NCBI GenBank assembly: GCA_949296245.1
Contig: CASFNW010000017.1
Span: forward strand, 1-37,597
Source of the DNA: an uncultured bacterium
Lineage (GTDB): Bacteria; Cyanobacteriota; Vampirovibrionia; Gastranaerophilales; Gastranaerophilaceae
DNA: 37,597 nt
Direction: 5' to 3'
Of the stretch, positions 15,470-23,191 are shown piece after piece (the first letter of the stretch is position 1; each line of letters begins with the position of its first letter). The position numbers and the translations under genes were made by a program. Below the pieces are notes generated by a model. It saw only the letters and a list, made by a program, of their open reading frames with translations, had not been told where the DNA came from and searched no databases.

Positions 15470-16600
15470 TTATTTGACTTTGACTTCCGGAACTACTGAC
15501 ATCCCGGGTACTATATTGTATTTTGAAATATCTTCATCAAATACAATTTTGACAGGTACTCTCTGTACGATTTTTACATAACTTCCTACGGCATTTTCCG
15601 GAGGAAACAGGCTTGCTTTTGCCCCTGTAGCACGCTGAATACTGTCAACATGCCCTTTAAATTTTTTGCCGGGATAAGTATCTATCTTTATTTGTACCGG
15701 CTGGCCTTTTTTCATGTTTGTAAGCTGTGTTTCTTTAAAGTTTGCAACTACCCAGACTTTTTCCGGAACTATTGCAAACATAGGCTGCGCAACCTGTACG
15801 TAGTTGCCTTTTTCAACATTTCTATTCGTGATTAATCCGTCCTGCGGGGCATATATTTTTGTATAAGAAAGATTGAGTTCACACTCTTTTACTTCGGCTT
15901 CCAGTCTTTCTATATCAGCTATGGATGCCTCTTTTTTTGCTTTTGCACTTTCGAGCATTGCATTTGAGGCTTTTTCCTTTTCCATTGCGGAACGGTAATT
16001 TGACTTTGCAACGGTTAAGCCTGTTTTGCTGGAATCGTAGTCCTGTTTTGAAGAGATACCTTCTTTATACATTTCTGAGTATCTTTTGTAATCTTTCTTT
16101 GCAAAATCCAGTTTTGAACTTGTTGAAGCAACGTCATGAGCGGATTCTTGCAATTCCGATTTAGACCTTGTTATATCTTTTTCAGAAATATTTAATGTTG
16201 CCTTTGCCTCGGCAAGTTTAGCTTTTGTCTGGGCTAGTTTAACCTCGTAATCATTCGGATCAATAACAATAAGGAGCTGTCCTTTTTTTACAGGCATATT
16301 GTCATCAATCAGCATCTGCTCAACAGGGCCGGAGACACGGGGCGCTATAGAAACTATATGCCCCTCAACAAATGCATCATCAGTTGATTGATAATAAATA
16401 GAGTGAATCATAAAATAAATACCGGCAAGAAAGAAAATAACAGCAGTAATAGCAGGCACTATTACCCTTTTCTTTTTGTAACTGGGTCTGTGATCCTCAC
16501 CGTCGTCGGTATCTTCATCAATTTCAGCGGTATTTTCTTCTGTGTTATTAATGTTATTTCCATTTATGTTGTTCATTTGGTTTTGTTCTTCGTTGCTCAT
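15470..16600 (-). CDS. emrA: EmrA/HlyD-type membrane fusion (adaptor) protein
   Basis: This 376-residue protein has an acidic, Asn-rich cytoplasmic tail (residues 1-45) and one membrane anchor near 48-70. A lipoyl-like half motif follows (QSTDDAFVEGHIVSIAPRVS), then a long coiled-coil hairpin (residues 120-235, rich in Lys, Glu and Ala). The second half-motif YTKIYAPQDGLITNRNVEKG and beta-barrel strands complete it. It bridges the EmrB pump and the outer-membrane TolC channel. AAGGA lies about eight bases before the ATG. It sits between the MarR regulator and emrB with gaps of 18 and 16 bases, so the three genes form one operon. Confidence 0.93.
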   Translation of the reverse strand: MSNEEQNQMNNINGNNINNTEENTAEIDEDTDDGEDHRPSYKKKRVIVPAITAVIFFLAGIYFMIHSIYYQSTDDAFVEGHIVSIAPRVSGPVEQMLIDDNMPVKKGQLLIVIDPNDYEVKLAQTKAKLAEAKATLNISEKDITRSKSELQESAHDVASTSSKLDFAKKDYKRYSEMYKEGISSKQDYDSSKTGLTVAKSNYRSAMEKEKASNAMLESAKAKKEASIADIERLEAEVKECELNLSYTKIYAPQDGLITNRNVEKGNYVQVAQPMFAIVPEKVWVVANFKETQLTNMKKGQPVQIKIDTYPGKKFKGHVDSIQRATGAKASLFPPENAVGSYVKIVQRVPVKIVFDEDISKYNIVPGMSVVPEVKVK

Positions 16601-16618
16601 AGTGTATTCCTTCTCAAA

Positions 16619-17089
16619 TCATATTTGTAGTTTTACTTTATCTACCATATTGAGCTGCATTTTCTCCAGAATTTTCAAAGTTTTTTCCAGATCTTCATTG
16701 CTGATTCCCTCTGTAGTAACAGCTCTCAGCTCATACATAGTGGGTTGAATTTTTTTTCGCAGCTCTATTCCTTTTTGTGTAATTGCAATTTTAAAAATCT
16801 TTCTTTTATTTACATCTTCTATTCTTTTTACAAGTCCCTGATTTTCCAAAATATTAATTATTCTGCTGACATTAGGCCGGTCTTTGTATGTAATTTCCGA
16901 AATCTGGCGCTGATATAGCTCAGTACCGGCATCCATAATAATGGATAGTACAAGATACTGCTCCGGCGTAATTTCATATTTTTTTACGGCATATTCCTGC
17001 AGTGCCATGACTCTGGATAAGATACCCGTAGCCACCAGCATTGCTCCTACTTTTTTGTTAAGCAGATTGTTTGTTTGTGTTTCTTGCAT
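16619..17089 (-). CDS. MarR-family transcriptional regulator of the efflux locus
   Basis: The 156-residue protein has the MarR winged helix. YLVLSIIMDAGTELYQRQISEI is followed by RPNVSRIINILENQGLVKR (recognition helix) and the wing VNKRKIFKIAITQKG, flanked by dimerisation helices. The frame is open further upstream, but the ATG at 17089 fits the family's usual length; the upstream extension runs through the operator and has no homology to the family. MarR proteins typically repress their own operon and release DNA on binding a drug-like ligand. The palindrome at 17113-17140 directly upstream is its probable operator, controlling this operon and the divergent tolC gene. Confidence 0.92.
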   Translation of the reverse strand: MQETQTNNLLNKKVGAMLVATGILSRVMALQEYAVKKYEITPEQYLVLSIIMDAGTELYQRQISEITYKDRPNVSRIINILENQGLVKRIEDVNKRKIFKIAITQKGIELRKKIQPTMYELRAVTTEGISNEDLEKTLKILEKMQLNMVDKVKLQI

Positions 17090-17112
17090 AGTGTAATTTT
17101 TTATATTAAAAT

Positions 17113-17140
17113 TTTTTGTGTTATCATAATAACACAAAAA
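17113..17140. promoter_or_regulatory. MarR-type operator, perfect 12-bp inverted repeat
   Basis: TTTTTGTGTTAT (17113-17124), spacer CATA, and its exact reverse complement (17129-17140) lie between the divergent marR and tolC starts. MarR proteins bind such palindromes of about 20 bases. Candidate -10 boxes overlap it on both strands (CATAAT and TATGAT), so one bound dimer could silence both directions. Confidence 0.8.
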
Positions 17141-17165
17141 GAAAAAATTAGGGAAGTAAAAATTT

Positions 17166-18581
17166 ATGAAAAAAATACTAGCCGCATTAATAACACTTTT
17201 ATTTGTCGTGCCTGTTTTTTGTGCAGACGAAGCCATAGCAAAAAAAGCTAAGAAAAATCAGGGAGTTGACAAAACGCAATATCTGAATATTACGTGGTGG
17301 GAAAAATATAATGACCCGATACTGACAGACTATATGCAGGAGCTGTATGAAAAGAACCACGATTTAAAAATAGCAGCCATTAAGGTAAAAGAAGGCGAAA
17401 ATGTCGTAAAAATGTCTCTAGCCAATGAACTGCCGCAGGTAACATTTGACGGAAAACTCGGTCGTGTAATGAAAGGCAGCGAACAATTTTTCGGAGACAT
17501 GATGATTCCTGATTATGCGCAGTGGAACTATCTTATGCCGCTGACTGCCAGCTATGAAATAGATATCTGGGGACAAAACAGATTAAAAACAAAAAGTATA
17601 GAAAAGCAGCTCGATATAATCAAGCAGCAGGAAAGAGCCGGATATATTGCACTTACTTCCGCTTTTGCTTCTGATTATTTTAATTTAATAAAAACAGACA
17701 AGCTCATTGAAAATCAAAAAGAAATAGTGGAATTGCAAGAAACAATTGCTCAAAAAACTCAAAAGAAATATGAAAACGGGTTGTGCACTATAAATGAAGT
17801 TTTGAATGAACAAAAGTTCTTAACTTCTCAAAAAGAAGTTCTTAATAACCTGCTGCATACACAGGAAGTTCTTGAAAACCAGCTTAGAGTATATCTTTCT
17901 GACAGTAACAAAAAAATTGCACGTACTGACTGCGACAGCCTCGAGATACTCTCTAATATTCCGGAATCTATTGATTCTACTGCAATTGACAAAAGACCGG
18001 ATTATATTCAGGCAGAAGATACAATTAAACGTATCGGTTATGATGTAAAAGTAGCAAAACGTGATTTTTTACCCAAATTCTTAATCTACGGACAGATAGG
18101 TTTAAATGCATATCACTGGGATTCAATGTTTAACAGACCGGCGCAGCTGGCAAATGCAGGTATAATGCCGTCATTCGATTTGTTTTCCGGCGGGAGAAAA
18201 ATGGCTGTTCTTAAATTAAGAAAGAATCAGGCTGATGAGGCAATGGAAAATTATCACAAGACCATTCTTGTCAGCATAAAAGAGATTAATGACAGCACGG
18301 CACAGGTAAAAACGAATCTTAGAAACTACAACCAGAGCGCACAAAGAGCCAAAATTGAAAATCAAAAGTATCAATTAATGACACACAAAAATGAAATCGG
18401 CGCAGCGTCTAATCTCGAAGTTTTATACAGCAAACAGCAGGATTTGATGACAAAAAGCGAAGAAACTGCAAATAAAGTAAATTATCTGATATCAACTATC
18501 GGCTTGTATAAAGCAGTAGGCGGGCAGGACTTATATATGCTCAGTTCTGACAGCAATACAAAACAAACCGATAATTTATAA
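17166..18581 (+). CDS. TolC-family outer-membrane efflux channel
   Basis: The 471-residue protein starts with a signal peptide (KKILAALITLLFVVPVFCAD). The two tandem outer-membrane-efflux repeats follow: WWEKYNDPILTDYMQ, then LPQVTFDGKLG and LTASYEIDIWGQ in repeat 1; RPDYIQAEDTI, FLPKFLIYGQIGL and PSFDLFSGGRK in repeat 2. Both repeats have long coiled-coil helices. It looks like the NodT/CusC-type subgroup, but lacks an obvious lipobox because CAD is followed by Glu and the site reads as ordinary signal cleavage. It should form the trimeric channel for EmrAB. It is divergent from marR-emrA-emrB across the palindromic operator, and AGGGA precedes the ATG. Confidence 0.93.
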   Translation: MKKILAALITLLFVVPVFCADEAIAKKAKKNQGVDKTQYLNITWWEKYNDPILTDYMQELYEKNHDLKIAAIKVKEGENVVKMSLANELPQVTFDGKLGRVMKGSEQFFGDMMIPDYAQWNYLMPLTASYEIDIWGQNRLKTKSIEKQLDIIKQQERAGYIALTSAFASDYFNLIKTDKLIENQKEIVELQETIAQKTQKKYENGLCTINEVLNEQKFLTSQKEVLNNLLHTQEVLENQLRVYLSDSNKKIARTDCDSLEILSNIPESIDSTAIDKRPDYIQAEDTIKRIGYDVKVAKRDFLPKFLIYGQIGLNAYHWDSMFNRPAQLANAGIMPSFDLFSGGRKMAVLKLRKNQADEAMENYHKTILVSIKEINDSTAQVKTNLRNYNQSAQRAKIENQKYQLMTHKNEIGAASNLEVLYSKQQDLMTKSEETANKVNYLISTIGLYKAVGGQDLYMLSSDSNTKQTDNL

Positions 18582-18611
18582 AAACATACAAAATGACATA
18601 TACACCTGTGA

Positions 18612-18640
18612 AATAACTATACAAAAGTTAGTTATTTTTT
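18612..18640 (+). terminator. Terminator of tolC
   Basis: An 8-base-pair stem AATAACTA / TAGTTATT with a nine-base loop runs into a T-tract (18635-18640). It overlaps the stop codon of the converging minus-strand gene at 18632. Confidence 0.75.
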
Positions 18641-19531
18641 CTCTTTTGCTTCACGCTGCGTAATAATATCTTCAAACTGGGCAAGTGTTTCCATACCGAC
18701 TATCTGTTCAAGCGCCGAACGTTTTGCAAGGAAATCAGAACGCAGCTTGCTTTGCTTATTTAAGGCTTCTCTATAATATGCATCCAGCATAATCACCTGT
18801 TCATCCGTCATTTTTTGAGCGTTCATAAAAGCATTACGTCTTTTTGAAACAATATCGTCAGAGCGTATAAGCAAGGCCCTTGCTGTCATATAATCAAAAT
18901 AGTAGTTAACAATTTTTCTCTGCAATTCTTCTATTTTTCTGATTAAGACAATCATGTCAGCATCGTTTACTTTAGAAAATCTATAGTTCAGGTCTTTATC
19001 ATCAACAGACATGGAACCTAAAACACTGCTGCCCATAATAGAAGAAATAGCGGCAATAGGGTTTCCCATACCTATACCGGCTAAGCTTCCTACCGTAGAA
19101 ATAGGCTGAATAATCTTTTTTACAACACTTTCATTAGGTTTGTCTTCATCGGGATTAGAGAGTTTGTATACGATAAACTTTACTGTTTCACTGTTTTGCG
19201 CAGCCCCTACCCATAAAAGCTGAAAATCCGCAAGTACATCCTGCTCATCCAGTTCGGAATCCGCACTTATTTCTTCCGCAATTTTTTTAAGACTTAAATC
19301 AGCATATGTAATGTTTTTTACAGCTTCACCTTCTTTATCAAGGTTAGCCTCTTTTGATTGAACTTTTTTACTTGTCTCAGAAACTTTATAAGGATTTTCC
19401 GGACTGCTGCCTATACCGAGGCGGCGTGCCGGCGGAAGCGGCTCTGAAATATCCTCAAGATTGATAGCAAAAACAGGTAATACTGAAGCAAATAGAACAA
19501 TAAAAAGCAAAGAAAGTTTATTTTTTAGCAT
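18632..19531 (-). CDS. Secreted hypothetical protein, paralogue of the upstream gene
   Basis: This 299-residue protein has an N-terminal signal peptide (LSLLFIVLFASVLPVFA). It shares its layout with the product of the upstream gene 19518-20381. DFQLLWVGAAQNSETVKFIVYKL matches DIDMLWKAAVENNDIIKFAMRKL there, a Gly/Ala-rich hydrophobic stretch follows, then IEELQRKIVNYYFDYMTA matches IESLQDQIINSYYNYKMA. The final 100 residues are helical and charged, ending in a KEKK tail. The YYxYxxA helix followed by a second long helix resembles half of a TolC hairpin; this is inference. GGAGG precedes the ATG and the gene overlaps its neighbour by 14 bases. It converges on tolC. Confidence 0.78.
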   Translation of the reverse strand: MLKNKLSLLFIVLFASVLPVFAINLEDISEPLPPARRLGIGSSPENPYKVSETSKKVQSKEANLDKEGEAVKNITYADLSLKKIAEEISADSELDEQDVLADFQLLWVGAAQNSETVKFIVYKLSNPDEDKPNESVVKKIIQPISTVGSLAGIGMGNPIAAISSIMGSSVLGSMSVDDKDLNYRFSKVNDADMIVLIRKIEELQRKIVNYYFDYMTARALLIRSDDIVSKRRNAFMNAQKMTDEQVIMLDAYYREALNKQSKLRSDFLAKRSALEQIVGMETLAQFEDIITQREAKEKK

Positions 19532-20381
19532 CTTTGCCTCCCTGAACAGAAGAATCCGGTGTGTTTGAGTTCATAAGCTTTTGTGAAAAGAGTTCATTTT
19601 TAAACGCATACTGATAAAGATTCAGATTCTGTACGGTCTTTTTCCCTGCAATACGTTCCAAATCCATCTGGTATTTGCGTGCCTCTCTCATCTGCTGATA
19701 TTCTTCAAACAGCAAATCATCGTACATATTTCCGGATACTATAATTTCCATTTCATTACTGCCGCGAAGTGCCTGTGAGTAATTTTTGTTATATAAAACA
19801 AGTCTCTGCCGGGTATCTTTTACCTGACCTAATGCCATTTTGTAATTGTAATAAGAATTTATAATCTGATCCTGCAATGATTCAATCATACCGGCAAGTT
19901 CAATCAACTCTGTATCTGTAAGGGGAACTTCTTTAGGGTTGTTAATTTTTGAAATATAGTTATTAGCCAGCCTGCCTGTAGCATAAGAAGCTGACTGAAC
20001 CATATAATTTGCTCCGAAAAAAGCAGGAACAAATGATGCTCCGTTCACAAGAGCCGATACAGATTTTGCGAGAATCGATGAATGATATCTCTGCTGATTC
20101 GGAGGAATAGAGAGTTTTCGCATAGCAAATTTTATAATATCATTATTTTCTACTGCTGCTTTCCACAGCATATCAATATCTTCCAGATCCTTTTGCTGCT
20201 GTAAGTTTACTATTCCTTTAAGAGCTGTTTCTTCATCTATAGTAAGCTCTTTTGTTTCTTTTTCTACTTTCGGGGTATATTTTACCTTTTGCTCCTGCGC
20301 ATTTTTCAGCCCTATTTCCTCGGCTGTTGCACAATTTATGAAACTTATTAATATAATAAATATAGATAAGAACTTTTTCAT
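19518..20381 (-). CDS. Secreted hypothetical protein, first of a paralogous pair
   Basis: The 287-residue protein has a signal peptide (MKKFLSIFIILISFINCATA). A Lys/Glu-rich region follows, then the conserved LEDIDMLWKAAVENN segment, a hydrophobic Ala/Ser-rich stretch near residues 115-140, and long amphipathic helices with SYYNYKMALGQVKDTRQRL and EYQQMREARKYQMDLERIAG. The second of these recalls the TolC-type helical repeat. With the downstream gene it makes a tandem duplication that has diverged considerably. I see no catalytic motif. The two genes overlap by 14 bases and form one transcript. A periplasmic structural or adaptor role is a guess. Confidence 0.78.
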   Translation of the reverse strand: MKKFLSIFIILISFINCATAEEIGLKNAQEQKVKYTPKVEKETKELTIDEETALKGIVNLQQQKDLEDIDMLWKAAVENNDIIKFAMRKLSIPPNQQRYHSSILAKSVSALVNGASFVPAFFGANYMVQSASYATGRLANNYISKINNPKEVPLTDTELIELAGMIESLQDQIINSYYNYKMALGQVKDTRQRLVLYNKNYSQALRGSNEMEIIVSGNMYDDLLFEEYQQMREARKYQMDLERIAGKKTVQNLNLYQYAFKNELFSQKLMNSNTPDSSVQGGKDAKK

Positions 20382-20461
20382 ACATGTACTTTATAGCATA
20401 TAAATGTAGAGGAAGAAAATTTCAAACATACATTGTTAAATAAATTAACCAAGGAAAAACT

Positions 20462-21259
20462 ATGACCGAAAAGATATTAAAAGAAATAGCAAATGCATAT
20501 TCTGCACTTGATTGTGTATATGCAGTCGTACTGGCAGGTTCCAGAACTTCACAGCAAAGTGACGAACTTTCTGATTACGATTTGTACATTTATTCGGACA
20601 AAGAAATTCCGGTTGAGTTTCGAACAGAGCTTGCAAAAAAATACTCAGATGACTATGAAATAGATAACAGATACTTTGAAACAGGTGATGAATGGATACT
20701 AAAAGACGGCAAAACAGGACTTGATTTTATGTTTCGGTGTAAAAACTGGATAACGCAAACGATTGATAATATTTACAATAAATATATAGCATCAAACGGT
20801 TACTCTACCTGCTTTTTACATAATGTAAAAACATCCCTCATACTCTATGACAGAGACAACTGGTTTTTGAATCTTCAAAATATGATAAGCGGATGTTATC
20901 CACAGGAGCTTAAGGAGAATATAATAAAAAGAAATCTTATGCTTTTGTGCGACAAAAAGAATGCTTCGTATCTTGCACAAATAGAATTTGCCGTAAAAAG
21001 GAATGACACTGTGAGTATAAATCACAGAATAGCAGCGTTTCTTGCAAGTTATTTTGATATTATATTTGCATTAAATGAAGTGTATCATCCTGGTGAAAAA
21101 AGGATGATAAAATATGCAAAAACACACTGTAAAATCCTGCCGGAGAACTTTGAAGAGAATATAAATGATTTGTTCAAAACAGAAAATAAAGAAAAAATAA
21201 CTGTATTAAAAAGAATAATAACAGAGCTAAAAAAAATATTGCCTGAAACAAATGCATAA
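20462..21259 (+). CDS. Nucleotidyltransferase-fold protein (DUF4037/aminoglycoside-adenylyltransferase-like)
   Basis: This 265-residue protein has the polymerase-beta-type motif in residues 24-45, LAGSRTSQQSDELSDYDLYIY, with the GS and the metal-binding DxD. A further acidic residue lies in GLDFMF (near residue 85). The C-terminal half is helical, like the substrate-binding domain of adenylyltransferases and DUF4037 proteins. It may transfer a nucleotide to a small molecule, antibiotic or protein. I cannot tell whether it acts on aminoglycosides. AAGGA sits about seven bases before the ATG. It is followed after 65 bases by an anchored alpha-crystallin-domain gene. Confidence 0.8.
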   Translation: MTEKILKEIANAYSALDCVYAVVLAGSRTSQQSDELSDYDLYIYSDKEIPVEFRTELAKKYSDDYEIDNRYFETGDEWILKDGKTGLDFMFRCKNWITQTIDNIYNKYIASNGYSTCFLHNVKTSLILYDRDNWFLNLQNMISGCYPQELKENIIKRNLMLLCDKKNASYLAQIEFAVKRNDTVSINHRIAAFLASYFDIIFALNEVYHPGEKRMIKYAKTHCKILPENFEENINDLFKTENKEKITVLKRIITELKKILPETNA

Positions 21260-21324
21260 ATGACGGATAAAAAAGATTTCCTGCTTTTATACAATACTGA
21301 CAATAGAAAGAAGGGAGCTTTATT

Positions 21325-21879
21325 ATGGATGAAAACAAAGAATTTGAAGAACAAAAAATTGATGAATATAATATAATCCCGCACAAACATACAGGCGGCT
21401 GGATAAAATTTGCACTGCTTTTAGTTGTACTTTTTCTTGCTTGTTATCTTGCAGTTTATTATGTGCTGGATCAAATGCGCCATGCCTACTATATGCCGGC
21501 AATGCCCGTTGAGAACATAGACAGAATCCTGCAGGAGCAGGATAGAATGTTTGAACGTGATATGGGTGCTTTTCCTATGCATGACAAGGCAATGATGGTA
21601 GTAAAAAATCCTGTTGAAACATATAAAGATGACAATCTCGACGCATACAAGATGATTATAAATCTCAGACCATTTGACAATAATCCTGATAATTTGAATA
21701 TAGATATTCAATCAAATAAAATCAGCATTAAAGGAAGAAACGAAAAATCAGGCAAACACTCGGATAAAATTTATACATTTACACAGAGCTTTGTGCTTCC
21801 TGAAGAAATAAATGTGGAAAAAGTAACAAGAGAAAAACACGGACACAAATATATAATAACAATGCCAATAGAAGACTAA
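21325..21879 (+). CDS. Membrane-anchored small heat-shock (Hsp20/alpha-crystallin) domain protein
   Basis: The 184-residue protein has a 25-residue charged tail, one transmembrane helix at residues 26-48 and a linker. A C-terminal domain (about 105-184) follows the alpha-crystallin pattern: YKMIINLRPF, then LNIDIQSNKISIKGRNEK, FTQSFVLPEEINVEKVTRE, and a final KYIITMPIED. The FVLPEEI and KYIITMP positions match the LP..v and ItLPK segments of small heat-shock proteins. The usual A-x-x-x-G-x-L motif is weaker here. Such proteins hold unfolding clients; with a membrane anchor it would work at the inner-membrane surface, on which side is unclear. A strong hairpin terminator follows the stop by three bases. 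Confidence 0.75.
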   Translation: MDENKEFEEQKIDEYNIIPHKHTGGWIKFALLLVVLFLACYLAVYYVLDQMRHAYYMPAMPVENIDRILQEQDRMFERDMGAFPMHDKAMMVVKNPVETYKDDNLDAYKMIINLRPFDNNPDNLNIDIQSNKISIKGRNEKSGKHSDKIYTFTQSFVLPEEINVEKVTREKHGHKYIITMPIED

Positions 21880-21882
21880 TTT

Positions 21883-21917
21883 AAAAGAGGTGCAATATAT
21901 ATTGCACCTCTTTTTTT
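21883..21917. terminator. Strong bidirectional hairpin terminator
   Basis: AAAAGAGGTGCAATAT and its exact reverse complement form a perfect 14-16-base-pair stem ending in seven T (21911-21917), with a matching A-tract on the left. It ends the Hsp20-like gene and could stop transcription from the right as well. Confidence 0.9.
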
Positions 21918-22085
21918 CATTTTTAGCTATTTTGTCTAAATTGTCATATCTCTTTTCCAAAATCTTTCCCAGCACAGTTTTTTGAGTATGATTTAAGGAT
22001 TCAGGTATACTTTTAGATAATTTATAGATAATACTGCTAAGAACATCTTCATATATCCACGGTCCAATCTGTTGAAGCTACTCAT
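21918..22085 (-). pseudogene. Likely frameshifted small gene remnant
   Basis: The minus strand has an ATG at 22085 with AAGGTG about ten bases upstream, opening MSSFNRLD. The adjacent frame continues with PWIYEDVLSSIIYKL, then KTVLGKILEKRYDNLDKIA. Joining them needs a single-base change near 22062-22065. The joined peptide of about 58 residues reads like a real helical protein and ends at the bidirectional terminator. No family is recognised. The rest of the 400-base interval to 22284 holds only AT-rich promoter-like sequence and one palindrome. Confidence 0.35.
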
Positions 22086-22181
22086 TTATTTACCACACCT
22101 TTCCTATTTAAATTAGTACGTATTATTTTTCTTCGGTATTTTGAAATAGAACTTAAGTCACAATTCACTAAGCTATCTGGC

Positions 22182-22196
22182 ATTATCATTGATAAT
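22182..22196. promoter_or_regulatory. Perfect palindrome ATTATCA-T-TGATAAT upstream of the redox gene
   Basis: A 7-1-7 palindrome lies about 90 bases before the C_GCAxxG gene start. It has the half-site words of Fur-type boxes but in reversed order, so it is not a proper Fur box. It may be an operator for this gene cluster; the regulator is unknown. Confidence 0.3.
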
Positions 22197-22284
22197 AATG
22201 TATTTGTAAAAATTTTTTAAGAAATTATTTTTAACTAAATTTTTGCTAAAATATTTAAAGAATAGACTATAAATCGGAGAAAAA

Positions 22285-22734
22285 TTGGAATCCAGAATAG
22301 AAAAAGCTTTAATAAAAAAGCAGCAGGGTTACAACTGTGCGCAGTCTGTTGTATGCACATATTGTGACTTGTTTAATGTAGATGAAGGCACTGCTTTTAT
22401 GATGTCGGAAGGCTTTGGCGGCGGAATCGGAGGTATGCGATTGACCTGCGGAGCACTTATCGGTTTATTTATGCTTCTCGGATTAAAAAACAATAACACA
22501 AATCCTGCAAGGCTGGTTTCAAAGGCTCACACACTAAAACTTGTAAAAGAAGCAGCTATGAAATTTAAAGAAAAAAACGGTTCAATCACATGTTCGGAAT
22601 TGAAAGGAATTGAAACAGGAAAAATACTGAGAACCTGTCCTGAATGTATAGCAGACGCTTGCAAAATTTTCGAAGATTACATAAATGATGAAAAAGCACT
22701 AACCAGAAATGACATAGCATCAACAAAAATTTAA
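22285..22734 (+). CDS. C_GCAxxG_C_C family putative redox protein
   Basis: The 149-residue protein matches the C_GCAxxG_C_C family. YNCAQSVV comes near residue 17, the Gly-rich segment GFGGGIGGMRLTCGALIG near 42-60, then ITCSEL and RTCPECIADAC near 110-135. The spaced cysteines probably bind a metal or cycle redox state; the substrate is unknown. The start is TTG 22285 with CGGAGA six bases upstream, since no ATG is suitably placed. It leads a run of dUTPase and a SerB-like gene with gaps of 10 and -1 bases, so the three are one operon. Confidence 0.9.
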   Translation: MESRIEKALIKKQQGYNCAQSVVCTYCDLFNVDEGTAFMMSEGFGGGIGGMRLTCGALIGLFMLLGLKNNNTNPARLVSKAHTLKLVKEAAMKFKEKNGSITCSELKGIETGKILRTCPECIADACKIFEDYINDEKALTRNDIASTKI

Positions 22735-22744
22735 AAGGTGGTAT

Positions 22745-23191
22745 ATGGATAAAATTAATTTAAAATTTAAAAAGCTCAATAACTCTGTAAGCCTTCCCTG
22801 TTACCAGAGTGAAGGTGCATCAGGAATGGATTTGTGTGCATTTTTAAGTGAGCCTGTAACATTAAAATCACTGGAAAGAAAACTAATTCCGACAGGCTTA
22901 AAAATGGAGCTCCCTCAAGGATACGAAGCACAGGTAAGACCCCGCTCAGGTATGTCAATAAAACACGGGATTACACTTGTAAACTGTATAGGAACAATCG
23001 ATGAAGACTACAGAGGCGAGATATGTGTCCCTGTAATAAATCTGTCAACAGAAGAATTCACAATAAACAACGGTGACAGAATCGCTCAAATGATAATTGC
23101 TCCTGTAACAAAAGCTCATATAGAAGTTGTCACAGAATTATCTGACACAAAAAGAGGCGAAGGCGGATTTGGCTCAACAGGAAGAAAGTAA
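22745..23191 (+). CDS. dut: dUTP diphosphatase
   Basis: The 148-residue protein shows the five trimeric dUTPase motifs: EGASGMDLCAF, RPRSGMS, NCIGTIDEDYRGEI, GDRIAQMII and a C-terminal RGEGGFGST. It hydrolyses dUTP to dUMP, supplying thymidylate precursor and preventing uracil incorporation into DNA. AAGGTG precedes the ATG. It shares one base with the start of the SerB-like gene (TAATG), which indicates coupling. Length and all catalytic segments are normal for the family. Confidence 0.97.
   Translation: MDKINLKFKKLNNSVSLPCYQSEGASGMDLCAFLSEPVTLKSLERKLIPTGLKMELPQGYEAQVRPRSGMSIKHGITLVNCIGTIDEDYRGEICVPVINLSTEEFTINNGDRIAQMIIAPVTKAHIEVVTELSDTKRGEGGFGSTGRK

Noticed and set aside
17090..17236. 49-residue N-terminal extension of the MarR protein
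   Set aside because: The extension would be translated through the palindromic operator and into the tolC signal-peptide region, and MarR proteins lack such a tail.
20462..21259. Aminoglycoside resistance gene
   Set aside because: The GS...DxD motif only shows a nucleotidyltransferase fold; substrate-specific residues for aminoglycosides cannot be identified.
22178..22200. Fur box upstream of the C_GCAxxG gene
   Set aside because: The half-sites are arranged in the reverse order from a Fur 7-1-7 site, and no iron genes are nearby, so I list it only as a palindrome.
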